Part shown: one piece after another, positions 8,810-17,051 of the stretch
Numbering within the stretch: the stretch's first letter is position 1
Layout of the letters: the number at the start of each line of letters is the position of its first letter
Assembly: GCF_014202275.1 (NCBI RefSeq)
Contig: NZ_JACHGF010000001.1
Span: forward strand, 620,001 to 684,000
Reading direction: 5' to 3'
Length of the DNA stretch: 64,000 nucleotides
Source: Rhabdobacter roseus
Lineage (GTDB): Bacteria > Bacteroidota > Bacteroidia > Cytophagales > Spirosomataceae
The notes under the pieces: generated by a model
The model's input: the letters and a program-made list of their open reading frames with translations, nothing else
Databases searched by the model: none
Told to the model about the DNA's origin: nothing
Translations under genes and position numbers: made by a program

Positions 8810-9427
8810 TTAGCGTTGGAAGAGGTGCTCGACGTCGGGCTCGGTAAAACGCGCTTTGGTGGCAATGGCTTTACGGAGGCGGGCCATGTATTCGGATTTG
8901 GGGATTTCGATCGCTCCGAAGCGGCGTACGTTGTCGTTGATAAACTGCGTATCCAGCAGTAGGAATTTTTGCTTTTTGAGAAGCTCCATGAGGTAGTGAA
9001 AGGCGACTTTGGACGCTCCGCTTACCTTATAAAACATCGATTCGCCAAAAAAAGCCGCCCCGATGGCCACGCCGTACAGGCCACCCACCAGGCGTCCCTC
9101 CTGGTACGTTTCGATGCTGTGCGCAAAGCCCAGTTTGTAGAGGTCGGTGTAAGCCTGGATAATGTCTTCCGAAATCCAGGTACCTTCTTCGGTGTGGCGC
9201 GCAGCGGCGCAGCCGCGCATGACGGCTTCGAAGTCGGTGTCGATGCGTACCTCAAAGGCACCTTTGTTCAGGCTCGGGCGTAGTGATTTAGGGGAGTGGT
9301 ACGTATCAATGGGGATCACCGCGCGCGGGTCCGGCGAATACCAGTAGAGGGTATTGTCGGCGTCGGCCATCGGGAATATTCCGTTGATGTATCCGTAGAT
9401 AAGATCGTCGGCGGTCAGTTGCGTCAT
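8810..9427 (-). CDS. aat: Leucyl/phenylalanyl-tRNA-protein transferase
   Basis: 205 residues. It adds Leu or Phe from aminoacyl-tRNA to the N-terminus of proteins with basic N-terminal residues, marking them for ClpAP/S degradation (N-end rule). Family signatures: YGYINGIFPMAD near the N-terminus, WYSPDPRAVIP, GTWISEDIIQAY, GLYGVAIGAAFFGESMF, SGASKVAF and LLDTQFINDNVRRFGA. It starts at ATG 9425-9427. It lies 95 bases downstream of proB's start on the same strand but is functionally unrelated. Confidence 0.95.
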   Translation of the reverse strand: MTQLTADDLIYGYINGIFPMADADNTLYWYSPDPRAVIPIDTYHSPKSLRPSLNKGAFEVRIDTDFEAVMRGCAAARHTEEGTWISEDIIQAYTDLYKLGFAHSIETYQEGRLVGGLYGVAIGAAFFGESMFYKVSGASKVAFHYLMELLKKQKFLLLDTQFINDNVRRFGAIEIPKSEYMARLRKAIATKARFTEPDVEHLFQR

Positions 9428-10023
9428 ATAGGGTAGGTCTAGGTACTTCGCACCAGCATTTATTACTTTAAAACGAGGTAGTTAGGCTCGTATCGCCTTA
9501 TTTCCGGAGGTATCGGTGTCAATGAGAAAAGTAAAAATAAGGCATTTTAAGTAGGTGTTAGCAAAGTTACAATAATAATTTTTGGCAAACACTTATTTGG
9601 ATAAAAATTTGATAGTCAAACACTTATGTTTGACTATCAAATCAGTATGATTAAACAAAAAGGTATATATGGCAATATTTTATAGAGATTTGTGGCACGT
9701 TGGATCAACAAGAGAAAGGAACCATAAAAATATATTTTCGGTTTCTTTGGGGTGAATCTATATTTTTTACAAAATTTGCATCGTTTTAAAGGCAAAACAT
9801 TCCCAATGAACCACAGCGTGCTACTCGTTGTCTTCCATACTACCCCTTTCCGATTTAGGTCCGTCAGGACCATCTAACCTTCTTTTGCCTACGTGGCAAA
9901 GTTTTTTCTGCCCATTTCTTCCAGTACCATTTAGTTTAGTAAGTCATCCATCCTTTTGGTGTTAATTCCCAGGCGATCGTATTTGCTGAGGAAGGGAGTC
10001 ATTTTTTTCGGAGAAAAGTAACC
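9428..10023. other. Long AT-rich divergent regulatory region (aat / GNAT-arginine genes)
   Basis: 596 bases that look non-coding, markedly more AT-rich than the neighbours and with no RGTACY site from 9450 to 9920. It holds a 16-bp perfect inverted repeat (9607-9642), an 11-base direct repeat CAAACACTTAT at 9586-9596 and 9617-9627, a short inverted repeat GGTCC-GTCA-GGACC near 9858-9871, and a TTTGCC/GGCAAA hairpin followed by six T residues near 9885-9907 that could end or attenuate a leader transcript on the plus strand. The small ORF at 9637-9873 has no recognisable features. Confidence 0.6.
9607..9642. promoter_or_regulatory. Perfect 16-bp inverted repeat, candidate operator
   Basis: ATTTGATAGTCAAACA (9607-9622), spacer CTTA, TGTTTGACTATCAAAT (9627-9642). 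There is no T tract on either side, so an operator for a dimeric regulator is more likely than a terminator. Part of the left arm plus spacer (CAAACACTTAT) is repeated 31 bases upstream at 9586-9596. It sits between aat and the first gene of the plus-strand arginine group, about 380 bases upstream of that gene. Confidence 0.7.
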
Positions 10024-10737
10024 ATGAAAAATACAGAATTGTACGGCGGCGAGTTTTTAGTACAAGTTGCCAATGAAAACCACCTTCATTTTGCCGAAAC
10101 CATCTGCGACGAGATGCAGGAAAGCGCCAAGCAGCGTGGAACGGGCATTGCCAAACGCTCGCCGGTGTACCTGATGGAAAAGATGGTAGAAGGCAAAGCC
10201 ATTATCGCCACCACCGTGGAAGGAGAGTGGGTAGGATTCTGCTACGTTGAAACCTGGGAACACGGTAAATTTGTGGCCAATTCCGGCCTCATCGTTCGGC
10301 CTGAGTACCGCAAAAGCGGCATTGCTAAAGCCATCAAAGCGAAGGCTTTTGAGCTATCCCGCAAAAAGTACCCCCACGCCAAAATCATCGGGATCACGAC
10401 CAGCCTGGCGGTGATGAAGATCAACTCGGACCTGGGCTACGAACCCGTTACGTTTGACGAGCTACCCGCCGACGACGCCTTCTGGAAGGGCTGCGCCAGC
10501 TGCATCAACTACGACATCCTGACGCGTACGGGCCGTAAACACTGCCTGTGTACGGGCATGATGTACAATCCCGAAGAAGCTAAGAAGGCAGAGCAAGATC
10601 ACGATAAGGAGCCTAGCTGGAATTTTCTGAAGGAGTCTAAACTATATGAGCGCTGGATGCGCATCAAGCAGCGCGTACTATTGCGAAGGGAAGAGCGCGC
10701 CAAAAAGAAAAACACCGAAGCGATGCTAGTACCGTAG
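10024..10737 (+). CDS. GNAT acyltransferase, candidate first enzyme of (N-succinyl)arginine synthesis
   Basis: 237 residues. A GNAT core spans about 25-150: IIATTVEGEWVGFCYVETW is followed by the acyl-CoA loop NSGLIVRPEYRKSGIAKAIK (R-x-x-G-I-A), then IIGITTSLAVMKINSDLGYEPVTF. The C-terminal extension has two cysteine pairs, KGCASCINYD and KHCLCTGMMYN, about 20 residues apart, which could bind a metal, and a very basic tail. No classical ArgA or ArgJ is present nearby, and this gene directly precedes argG, argC, argD and the carbamoyltransferase. That placement suggests it makes N-succinyl- or N-acetylglutamate (inference). A terminator separates it from argG. Confidence 0.75.
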   Translation: MKNTELYGGEFLVQVANENHLHFAETICDEMQESAKQRGTGIAKRSPVYLMEKMVEGKAIIATTVEGEWVGFCYVETWEHGKFVANSGLIVRPEYRKSGIAKAIKAKAFELSRKKYPHAKIIGITTSLAVMKINSDLGYEPVTFDELPADDAFWKGCASCINYDILTRTGRKHCLCTGMMYNPEEAKKAEQDHDKEPSWNFLKESKLYERWMRIKQRVLLRREERAKKKNTEAMLVP

Positions 10738-10768
10738 GGTACTTTGTATAGAAGAATATAGCACCTTG

Positions 10769-10820
10769 AAAAAGACCTCGCTTCGGTAAATGTTCTAGCC
10801 CGTAGCGAGGTCTTTTTATT
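10769..10820 (+). terminator. Rho-independent terminator after the GNAT gene
   Basis: AAAAAGACCTCGCT (10769-10782) pairs perfectly with AGCGAGGTCTTTTT (10804-10817), with a 21-base loop and a T-rich end. It suggests that argG has its own promoter or is reached by read-through. Confidence 0.85.
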
Positions 10821-10908
10821 AACTTGCGAAAAATTTTCTCGGAAGAAAGTACCCTTAGAGTACATTATTTAGTTGATAGTAATTTTTGAAGTAGATTAAA
10901 ACCAAACG

Positions 10909-12114
10909 ATGTCGTCACAACCCAAAGTCGTATTAGCGTTCAGCGGAGGCCTGGATACCTCCTTTTGTGTAAAGTACCTGGCCGAAGACCGCGGCTACGA
11001 GGTATATTCCGTACTGGTCGATACGGGCGGATTCTCGGAAGAAGAATTGCAGGCCATTGAAGCCAACGCCTACGCGCTGGGCGTGAAACACCACACGGCT
11101 GTTTCTAAGACGCGGGAGTACTACGAGGATTGCCTCAAGTACCTCATCTTTGGGAATATCCTTAAAAATAATACCTACCCGCTTTCGGTCAGTGCTGAGC
11201 GGATTTTCCAGGCCGTAGCCGTAGCCGAATACGCCCGCGAAATCGGCGCGCAGGCCATTGCCCACGGCAGCACCGGCGCCGGTAACGACCAGGTGCGCTT
11301 CGACATGGCGTTTCGGATCATTGCGCCTGAGGCCGAGATCATCACGCCCATCCGGGATTTGAAGCTATCGCGCGAGGCCGAGATCGAGTACCTGACCCAG
11401 AAGGGCGTGCAACGCGACTGGAAAAAGGCCGAATACAGCATCAACAAGGGCTTGTGGGGTACTTCGGTGGGGGGCAAAGAAACCCTGACTTCCCAAAAGT
11501 ACCTGCCCGAAACCGCCTGGCCCACGCCCGTCAGCAAAACCGAAGAGGAAACCATCACGCTTACGTTTGAGAAAGGAGAACTTGTAGGCCTGAACGGCGA
11601 AACGCTGACGCCCGTGCAGGCTATTCAAAAGCTGACCGAACTGGCCCAACCCTTCGGCATCGGGCGCGATATTCACGTGGGGGATACCATCATCGGCATC
11701 AAGGGACGGGTTGGATTTGAGGCGGCAGCCCCGTTGATTATCATCAAGGCGCACCATACGCTGGAGAAGCACGTCCTGACCGAGCAGCAGCTTTACTGGA
11801 AGGAGCAACTCGCCAACTGGTACGGCAGCCTGCTGCACAAAGGGCAGTTTGTGGAGCCCGTGATGCGCAACATCGAAACCTTCCTGACCGACACCCAGGC
11901 CCACGTGACGGGCCAGGTACATGTACGTTTGGCTCCGTACCGCTTCTACGTAGAAGGCATCGAGTCGCCCTACGACCTGATGTCGTCCGTCTTTGGTAGC
12001 TACGGCGAAATGAACAACGCCTGGACCGGCGACGACGTACGCGGCTTTTCCAAAGTGGCTTCCAACCAGGTGATGATTTATCAGAAGGTAAGTGAGCTGG
12101 CGGAAAAAAACTGA
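10909..12114 (+). CDS. argG: Argininosuccinate synthase
   Basis: 401 residues, full length. ATP-dependent ligation of citrulline and aspartate. N-terminal PP-loop LAFSGGLDTSFCVKYL at residues about 9-24, then VDTGGF, HGSTGAGNDQVRFDMAF and EYSINKGLWGTSVGG in the synthetase domain. The start at ATG 10909 leaves a 5' gap of about 90 bases after the GNAT terminator. Two small hairpins (GGAGG/CCTCC and CCCCGAT/ATCGGGG) lie between it and argC. Confidence 0.97.
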   Translation: MSSQPKVVLAFSGGLDTSFCVKYLAEDRGYEVYSVLVDTGGFSEEELQAIEANAYALGVKHHTAVSKTREYYEDCLKYLIFGNILKNNTYPLSVSAERIFQAVAVAEYAREIGAQAIAHGSTGAGNDQVRFDMAFRIIAPEAEIITPIRDLKLSREAEIEYLTQKGVQRDWKKAEYSINKGLWGTSVGGKETLTSQKYLPETAWPTPVSKTEEETITLTFEKGELVGLNGETLTPVQAIQKLTELAQPFGIGRDIHVGDTIIGIKGRVGFEAAAPLIIIKAHHTLEKHVLTEQQLYWKEQLANWYGSLLHKGQFVEPVMRNIETFLTDTQAHVTGQVHVRLAPYRFYVEGIESPYDLMSSVFGSYGEMNNAWTGDDVRGFSKVASNQVMIYQKVSELAEKN

Positions 12115-12224
12115 GAATTGGTACAAAAATACGCTCGTACCGGAGGAGTGCCTCCCGGCGTGGCGACGCCCGATTTGCAATGGGTACGTCATCCACTAGC
12201 GTTTAAAACGCAAATTAGATACAA

Positions 12225-12243
12225 CCCCGATTACAGATCGGGG
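12225..12243 (+). other. Small intercistronic hairpin between argG and argC
   Basis: CCCCGAT (12225-12231), loop TACAG, ATCGGGG (12237-12243), 13 bases before the argC ATG. There is no T run, so it is more likely an mRNA stability or ribosome-access element than a terminator. Function inferred only from position. Confidence 0.4.
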
Positions 12244-12256
12244 CTAGCTTGAACTC

Positions 12257-13276
12257 ATGAACTCATCTACTCATAAACATAAAGAGGCGGCTATACAGGT
12301 AGGAATCGTCGGAGCGGCGGGCTATACGGGCGGCGAATTGCTTCGTATATTGCTCAACCATCCGCACGCTACCATCGCCTTTGCGCACAGCAACAGCCAG
12401 GCGGGTAAGCCCGTTTACGCTACCCATACCGACTTGCTGGGCGATACTGACCTGGAATTCAGCGGGGGCGACATCGCTCCTTTGCTTGAAGCCCTCGATC
12501 GCACGGGCGTGGGGGTACTTTTCCTGTGCTCGGGGCACGGCGAATCGCGCAAGTTTTTGGCGGCGCATCAGGTACCTGACAGCATCCCGGTCATCGACCT
12601 CAGTACTGACTTCCGCGACGAATCGGAAGGCTTTGTGTACGGCCTGCCGGAGCTCCAGCGCGAGGCGATCCGGCAGGCGCATAAAATTGCCAATCCGGGC
12701 TGCTTTGCCACGAGCATTGAGTTGGCGTTACTGCCGCTGGCCCAGGCCGGACTAGTGCAAGCCGACGTACACGTAAGTGCCGTGACGGGAAGTACCGGGG
12801 CGGGGCAAGCCCTAAGTACCACCACGCACTTTAGCTGGCGCAACAACAACCTCTCGATCTACAAGGCTTTTACGCACCAGCACCTGAAGGAAATCCGGAT
12901 GAGCCTGACCAAGCTGCAAGGTACCTTTGCGCAGCCGGTGCATTTTATTCCCTACCGGGGTGACTTTACGCGCGGCATCATGGCCAACGTCTATACGCCC
13001 TACGAAGGTACTTTGGAAGACGCCCTGGAGCTCTACCGAGACTACTACGCGGCGCATCCGTTTACGCACGTGAGCGTCAATGCCATTGATCTGAAGCAGG
13101 TAGTGAATACCAACAAATGCCTCGTTCACCTGGAAAAGCACGACGGACAACTGCTCATCACGAGCATCATCGACAACCTCACCAAGGGTGCCTCCGGGCA
13201 GGCGGTACAGAACATGAACTTACTTTTCGGCCTGCCCGAAGACGCGGGCCTGCGGCTCAAAGCCCCGGCTTTTTAA
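12257..13276 (+). CDS. argC: N-acetyl(succinyl)-gamma-glutamyl-phosphate reductase
   Basis: 339 residues. NADPH-dependent reduction of the acylglutamyl phosphate to the semialdehyde. Rossmann start VGIVGAAGYTGGELLRILL at residues about 17-35, the catalytic cysteine in IANPGCFATSIELALLPLA, and SAVTGSTGAGQ and FIPYRGDFTRGIMANVYTPY in the second domain. The acyl group is probably succinyl in this pathway (inference from the carbamoyltransferase downstream). Downstream, a foreign-looking VapBC pair separates it from argD. Confidence 0.95.
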   Translation: MNSSTHKHKEAAIQVGIVGAAGYTGGELLRILLNHPHATIAFAHSNSQAGKPVYATHTDLLGDTDLEFSGGDIAPLLEALDRTGVGVLFLCSGHGESRKFLAAHQVPDSIPVIDLSTDFRDESEGFVYGLPELQREAIRQAHKIANPGCFATSIELALLPLAQAGLVQADVHVSAVTGSTGAGQALSTTTHFSWRNNNLSIYKAFTHQHLKEIRMSLTKLQGTFAQPVHFIPYRGDFTRGIMANVYTPYEGTLEDALELYRDYYAAHPFTHVSVNAIDLKQVVNTNKCLVHLEKHDGQLLITSIIDNLTKGASGQAVQNMNLLFGLPEDAGLRLKAPAF

Positions 13277-13349
13277 GGAGTTGGAAGTGTAAGCGTTTTT
13301 AGAAGGAATAAAAACCTGCTTATTAATACAACGTTGAAATCCTAGTACT

Positions 13350-13577
13350 ATGGAAGAGCTGTTAACCAAATACCGGGAACTTAGCCAAATCCATCGGCAG
13401 CAATTGTTGGCATTTATGGATAATCTACTGCTTGAGCAAAAGCTTGAAGAGTCCAAAGGAGACCTGTCGGGCTGGAAGCGAAAGATCAGAGATGTGTCGG
13501 TATGGGATGAGGAAGAAATTGAAAAAATGAAAGCAACCATAAAACAGTACGGCCAGTGGCAAGCTCCCAAATGGTAA
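13350..13577 (+). CDS. Antitoxin-like protein of a VapBC-type pair
   Basis: 75 residues, small, charged and helical: LLTKYRELSQIHRQQLLAFM is a dimerising helix like those of DUF2281/VapB antitoxins. The C-terminal part (SVWDEEEIEKMKATIKQYGQ and WQAPKW) resembles toxin-binding tails. It overlaps the PIN gene start by 7 bases (ATGGTAA), the normal arrangement for VapBC. Composition is more AT-rich than the arginine genes around it and there is no RGTACY site in it, which suggests acquisition. The toxin downstream is broken, so the antitoxin is presumably a relic. Confidence 0.72.
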   Translation: MEELLTKYRELSQIHRQQLLAFMDNLLLEQKLEESKGDLSGWKRKIRDVSVWDEEEIEKMKATIKQYGQWQAPKW

Positions 13578-13941
13578 TAGATACGTCAGTATTCATTGAA
13601 CACCTTCGGAAAAAGAACAAAGCCGAGAGTCAATTGGCACTTTTACCGAATGATGCCTTACTGTTTGTTTCCTCAGTGACTGTATTTGAATTAATGATGG
13701 GAGTTACCGATGCTCAGAAACAAAAGGATGTTGACGTTTTATTGAGCGCAGTAACGATTCTCCCATTTGATCAATTGGCTTCTCAAAAGGCGGCTGACAT
13801 TTATCACTCTTTGCGAAGGCGTAACTAACTGATTGAGTTTCGAGACATTTTTTCGCCGCTACGGCTATAAACTTGGGATTACCTATCAAAACGCTAAATA
13901 TTAACCACTTTCAAAGAATAGAAGGATTGAAACTTATTTAA
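13571..13941 (+). pseudogene. Decayed VapC-type PIN-domain toxin
   Basis: The intact part is 85 residues from ATG 13571 (MVIDTSVFIEHL, first PIN aspartate; VFELMMG with the conserved Glu) to a TAA at 13826-13828, where relatives have Lys. Translation beyond the stop continues in the same frame as LIEFRDIF, then needs a one-base correction in the T run near 13848 to give AATAINLGLPIKTLNINHFQ and RIEGLKLI, ending at 13939-13941. So a nonsense change plus a one-base deletion removed the C-terminal third, including the last conserved acidic residue (the D of FRDIF). It is very probably inactive. Sequencing error cannot be excluded but would have to occur twice. Confidence 0.82.
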
Positions 13942-13987
13942 ATAGTAAGAAATCAATTCTCAATAGCAACCATCAACTAGGCAACCA

Positions 13988-15130
13988 ATGAATCACTTAT
14001 TCGACGTTTATCCGCTTTACGATATAGAGCCCGTTAAGGCAGAGGGCAGCTACCTTTGGGACAAGCAAGGTACCCGCTACACCGATCTCTACGGAGGCCA
14101 CGCCGTCATTTCGGTGGGGCACGCACACCCGTACTACGTGGAGAAGCTCACGCAGCAGCTCCGGGCCATCAGCTTCTATTCTAATTCCGTCCAGATCCCT
14201 TTGCAGGAGGAGCTGGCCGAGAAGCTAGGTACTTTGTCGGGCTATCCCGACTACCGGTTGTTTCTGTGCAATTCGGGCGCGGAGGCCAACGAAAACGCCC
14301 TGAAACTGGCTTCGTTTCATAATGGCCGTACCAAGGTGATCGCTTTTACGAAGTCGTTTCACGGGCGTACGGCCGGTGCCGTGGCCGTTACTGACAACCC
14401 GTCGATTGTGGCCCCCGTCAACTACAAGGAGCACGTCACGTTCCTGCCTTTTAACGACGCGGCCGCGGCCGAAGCTGGCATTACGGACGAGGTTTGCGCT
14501 GTGATCGTCGAGGGTATTCAGGGCGTGGGGGGCATTCAGGTTTGTTCGGACGAATTCTTGCAAACGCTCCGCCGGAAGTGCGACGAAACGGGCGCGGTAC
14601 TGATCCTGGACAGCGTGCAGTGCGGCTACGGGCGCACGGGGCGTTTCTTCTCGCACCAGTTTAGCGGCATCCACCCCGACCTCATGACGATGGCCAAGGG
14701 CATGGGCAACGGCTTCCCGATCGGGGGGGTACTTATTGCGCCGAAGTTCAAGGCCAGCTACGGGCTGCTGGGTACTACCTTTGGCGGCAACCACCTGGCT
14801 TGTGCGGCGGGCGTAGCGGTACTGGATATCATGAAAGAAGAAAACCTGATCGAAAACGCGGCTCGTATGGGCGAGTACCTCATGCAGGGTATCCGGGAAA
14901 TCGGCGGCTACAAGGAACTGCGCGGTCGTGGTCTCATGATCGGGATCGAGTATGACTTTCCGGTCAAAGACCTGCGTAATAAACTACTCTTTGAGCATAA
15001 GCTTTTCACGGGTGTGGCGGGAGCGAATACCATTCGTCTGCTGCCTTCACTGGCGCTGGGCCAGGCCGAAGCCGATGCGTTTCTGGAGGCTTTGCAGGTA
15101 TGCCTGAATGTCGAAGTAAAGGGCGCATAG
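13988..15130 (+). CDS. argD: N-acyl-ornithine aminotransferase (class III, PLP)
   Basis: 380 residues. It transaminates the acylglutamate semialdehyde to acylornithine. Class III features: YTDLYGGHAVISVGHAHP, FLCNSGAEANENALKLA (PLP phosphate), KSFHGRTAGAVAVT, VEGIQGVGG, LILDSVQCGYGRTGRFF and the PLP lysine in LMTMAKGMGNGFPIGG; TTFGGNHLACAAGVA follows. It is slightly shorter than proteobacterial ArgD. The carbamoyltransferase follows after 87 bases in the same direction, so the two are probably co-transcribed. Confidence 0.93.
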   Translation: MNHLFDVYPLYDIEPVKAEGSYLWDKQGTRYTDLYGGHAVISVGHAHPYYVEKLTQQLRAISFYSNSVQIPLQEELAEKLGTLSGYPDYRLFLCNSGAEANENALKLASFHNGRTKVIAFTKSFHGRTAGAVAVTDNPSIVAPVNYKEHVTFLPFNDAAAAEAGITDEVCAVIVEGIQGVGGIQVCSDEFLQTLRRKCDETGAVLILDSVQCGYGRTGRFFSHQFSGIHPDLMTMAKGMGNGFPIGGVLIAPKFKASYGLLGTTFGGNHLACAAGVAVLDIMKEENLIENAARMGEYLMQGIREIGGYKELRGRGLMIGIEYDFPVKDLRNKLLFEHKLFTGVAGANTIRLLPSLALGQAEADAFLEALQVCLNVEVKGA

Positions 15131-15217
15131 CTATCGTGTGGCCGCATTCAGTAAGTACCTTTGCAAGTACCCCAAACCAGGACACTCCGCCTTTCAAAAA
15201 TTTTGATAAACCAACCA

Positions 15218-16174
15218 ATGAACCACTTCCTTTCCATCCACGACGTAGCCGATGTTCATCAGTTGATTACCAGTGGAATTATTGCCAAACGAAACCCTTT
15301 TTCCGACCAGCAAATGGGCCGGAACAAAACCATCGGGCTGCTTTTTTTTAATTCAAGTCTACGAACGCGCATAAGTACCCAGAAAGCAGCCCAGAACCTG
15401 GGCCTGAACGTGATCGTGATGAACGTGGGGCAAGATAGCTGGGGGCTGGAAATGGAAGAAGGCGTGGTGATGAACGGCAACAAGGCGGAGCACGTGAAGG
15501 AAGCGGCCGCCGTCATCGGGAGCTACTGCGACATCATCGGCATACGCTCCTTCGCCGAGCTCCAGGACCGCGACAAGGACTACGCTGAACTGGTATTTCA
15601 GCAGTTTAAAAAATACGCCAACGTACCCATCGTGAACCTGGAGTCGGCCACGCGGCACCCGCTCCAGTCGCTGGCCGACTGCATTACGATTGAAGAATTT
15701 AAAGTAAAAAAACGCCCCAAGGTGGTACTTACCTGGTTGCCGCACTTCAAGGCGCTGCCGCAGGCCGTGGCCAACTCTTTCTGTGAGTGGATGAACCACA
15801 TGGACGTAGAGCTGGTGGTGACGCACCCCGAGGGCTACGACCTGGCCCCGCAGTTTGTGGGTAACGCGCAGGTGGTTTATGACCAGGACAAGGCGCTGGA
15901 AGGGGCGGATTTTGTATACGGCAAAAACTGGTCGTCGTACCAGGAGTACGGAAGGGTACTTAGCCAGGACCCATCCTGGATGCTCACGGAAGCCAAAATG
16001 GCCCTGACCGATAACGGGAAGTTTATGCACTGCCTGCCGCTGCGCCGCAACATGAAAGTAGCCGACGAAGTACTGGACGGCCCTCGCTCACTCGTGATCG
16101 AGCAGGCCGCCAACCGCGAGTGGGCCGCCCAAGCCGCCCTCAAAGAGGTACTTTTAGGCATGCTCGAGGAATGA
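15218..16174 (+). CDS. argF': N-succinylornithine carbamoyltransferase (SOTCase-type)
   Basis: 318 residues from ATG 15218 (MNHFLSIHDV); the frame is open to 15161 without supporting features. The carbamoyl-phosphate loop SSLRTRISTQKAAQNLG replaces the usual STRTR, and the tryptophan-bearing loop QDSWGLEMEEGVV, EHVKEAAAVIGSY, ESATRHPLQSLADC and MHCLPLRRNMKVADEVL are those of the AOTCase/SOTCase branch, not of ornithine carbamoyltransferase. In Bacteroides fragilis this branch uses N-succinylornithine. Which acyl group is used here needs assay or structural alignment. It ends the plus-strand arginine group; argB and argH are absent. Confidence 0.88.
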   Translation: MNHFLSIHDVADVHQLITSGIIAKRNPFSDQQMGRNKTIGLLFFNSSLRTRISTQKAAQNLGLNVIVMNVGQDSWGLEMEEGVVMNGNKAEHVKEAAAVIGSYCDIIGIRSFAELQDRDKDYAELVFQQFKKYANVPIVNLESATRHPLQSLADCITIEEFKVKKRPKVVLTWLPHFKALPQAVANSFCEWMNHMDVELVVTHPEGYDLAPQFVGNAQVVYDQDKALEGADFVYGKNWSSYQEYGRVLSQDPSWMLTEAKMALTDNGKFMHCLPLRRNMKVADEVLDGPRSLVIEQAANREWAAQAALKEVLLGMLEE

Positions 16175-16200
16175 TTTTTATCTCTTTATAGCATCAAGCA

Positions 16201-16236
16201 AACGCGCGAAGTACCTACTACTTCGCGTTTTTCTTT
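16201..16236 (+). terminator. Terminator after the arginine group
   Basis: CGCGAAGTA (16205-16213), loop CCTAC, TACTTCGCG (16219-16227), then TTTTTC. The arms extend with a 2-base bulge (AAACGCG / CGCGTTT). A GTACC motif spans the stem-loop junction. Confidence 0.8.
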
Positions 16237-16259
16237 TTAGAACCAAAAAGCGAAGCAAA

Positions 16260-16988
16260 ATGGCCATCCACATCGGCACATCAGGCTGGAGCTACGATCA
16301 CTGGCAGGGGGTACTTTACCCGCCGGATACGCCCGTGGCGCAGCGGCGCGACTACTACGTGCAGCACTTTCGCACCGTCGAGCTCAACAGCAGCTATTAC
16401 CACTGGCCGCGCGTGGCTACCTTCGCGTCCTGGCGTCAGCGCCTGCCCGAGGGCTTTCTGCTCACCGTAAAAGCGCCCCGCGGGCTGACGCACGCCAAAA
16501 AACTCTACGCACCCGAGCGGTGGCTCCACCGCATCAAAACCTGCTGGCACACCCTGGGCGACAAGCGGGCTATTTTGCTGGTGCAGCTGTCGCCCCTCTT
16601 TGCCTACGACTACGACCGCCTGGCGTACTTCCTGGACCAGGTACCCCCCTGGCTACGGACGGCCGTGGAGTTTCGGCACCCGAGCTGGCACCAGGATTCT
16701 ATATTTTCTTTATTGGAACAACACCAGGCCGCCTACTGTATCATGAGCGGAGCGCATTTGCCCTGTATCCTGCGCGCTACGGCCGCTTTTGTGTACGTAC
16801 GCCTGCACGGGCCCGACACCGACTGGCTCTACGGCGGTTCCTACTCCGACCAGGACCTGCGCTGGTGGGCCGACCGCCTGCGGGAGTGGGAGCAGGCGGG
16901 CAAGGAGGTATTTGTGTATTTCAACAACGACGGCGGTGGCAATGCCGTCCGCAACGCCTGGACGTTGCGGACGCTGGTGGGGCAGTGA
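16260..16988 (+). CDS. DUF72 family protein
   Basis: 242 residues, TIM-barrel-like DUF72 (YecE) family. Characteristic segments: IHIGTSGWSYDHWQGVLYP at the N-terminus, FRTVELNSSYYHWP, FLLTVKAPRGLTHAKKL, LLVQLSPLF, AVEFRHPSW, FVYVRLHG and EVFVYFNND near the end. Function is not established for the family; some relatives sit near nucleic-acid enzymes. It has its own transcription unit after a terminator and is convergent with the protease gene at 17052. Confidence 0.88.
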   Translation: MAIHIGTSGWSYDHWQGVLYPPDTPVAQRRDYYVQHFRTVELNSSYYHWPRVATFASWRQRLPEGFLLTVKAPRGLTHAKKLYAPERWLHRIKTCWHTLGDKRAILLVQLSPLFAYDYDRLAYFLDQVPPWLRTAVEFRHPSWHQDSIFSLLEQHQAAYCIMSGAHLPCILRATAAFVYVRLHGPDTDWLYGGSYSDQDLRWWADRLREWEQAGKEVFVYFNNDGGGNAVRNAWTLRTLVGQ

Positions 16989-17051
16989 AAAGTAAGACCT
17001 GAAGGTACTTGGTCAAGCACTCACTGTGGCCGAGGTTTACGGCGGCATCTT

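Noticed and set aside
9637-9873. Small open frame (78 codons) in the AT-rich gap
   Set aside because: No features, biased to Lys/Phe/Ile/Leu as expected from AT-rich DNA, and overlaps the right arm of the inverted repeat.
9883-9906. Terminator of aat
   Set aside because: aat is on the minus strand and ends at 8810; this hairpin lies upstream of its start and has its T run on the plus strand.
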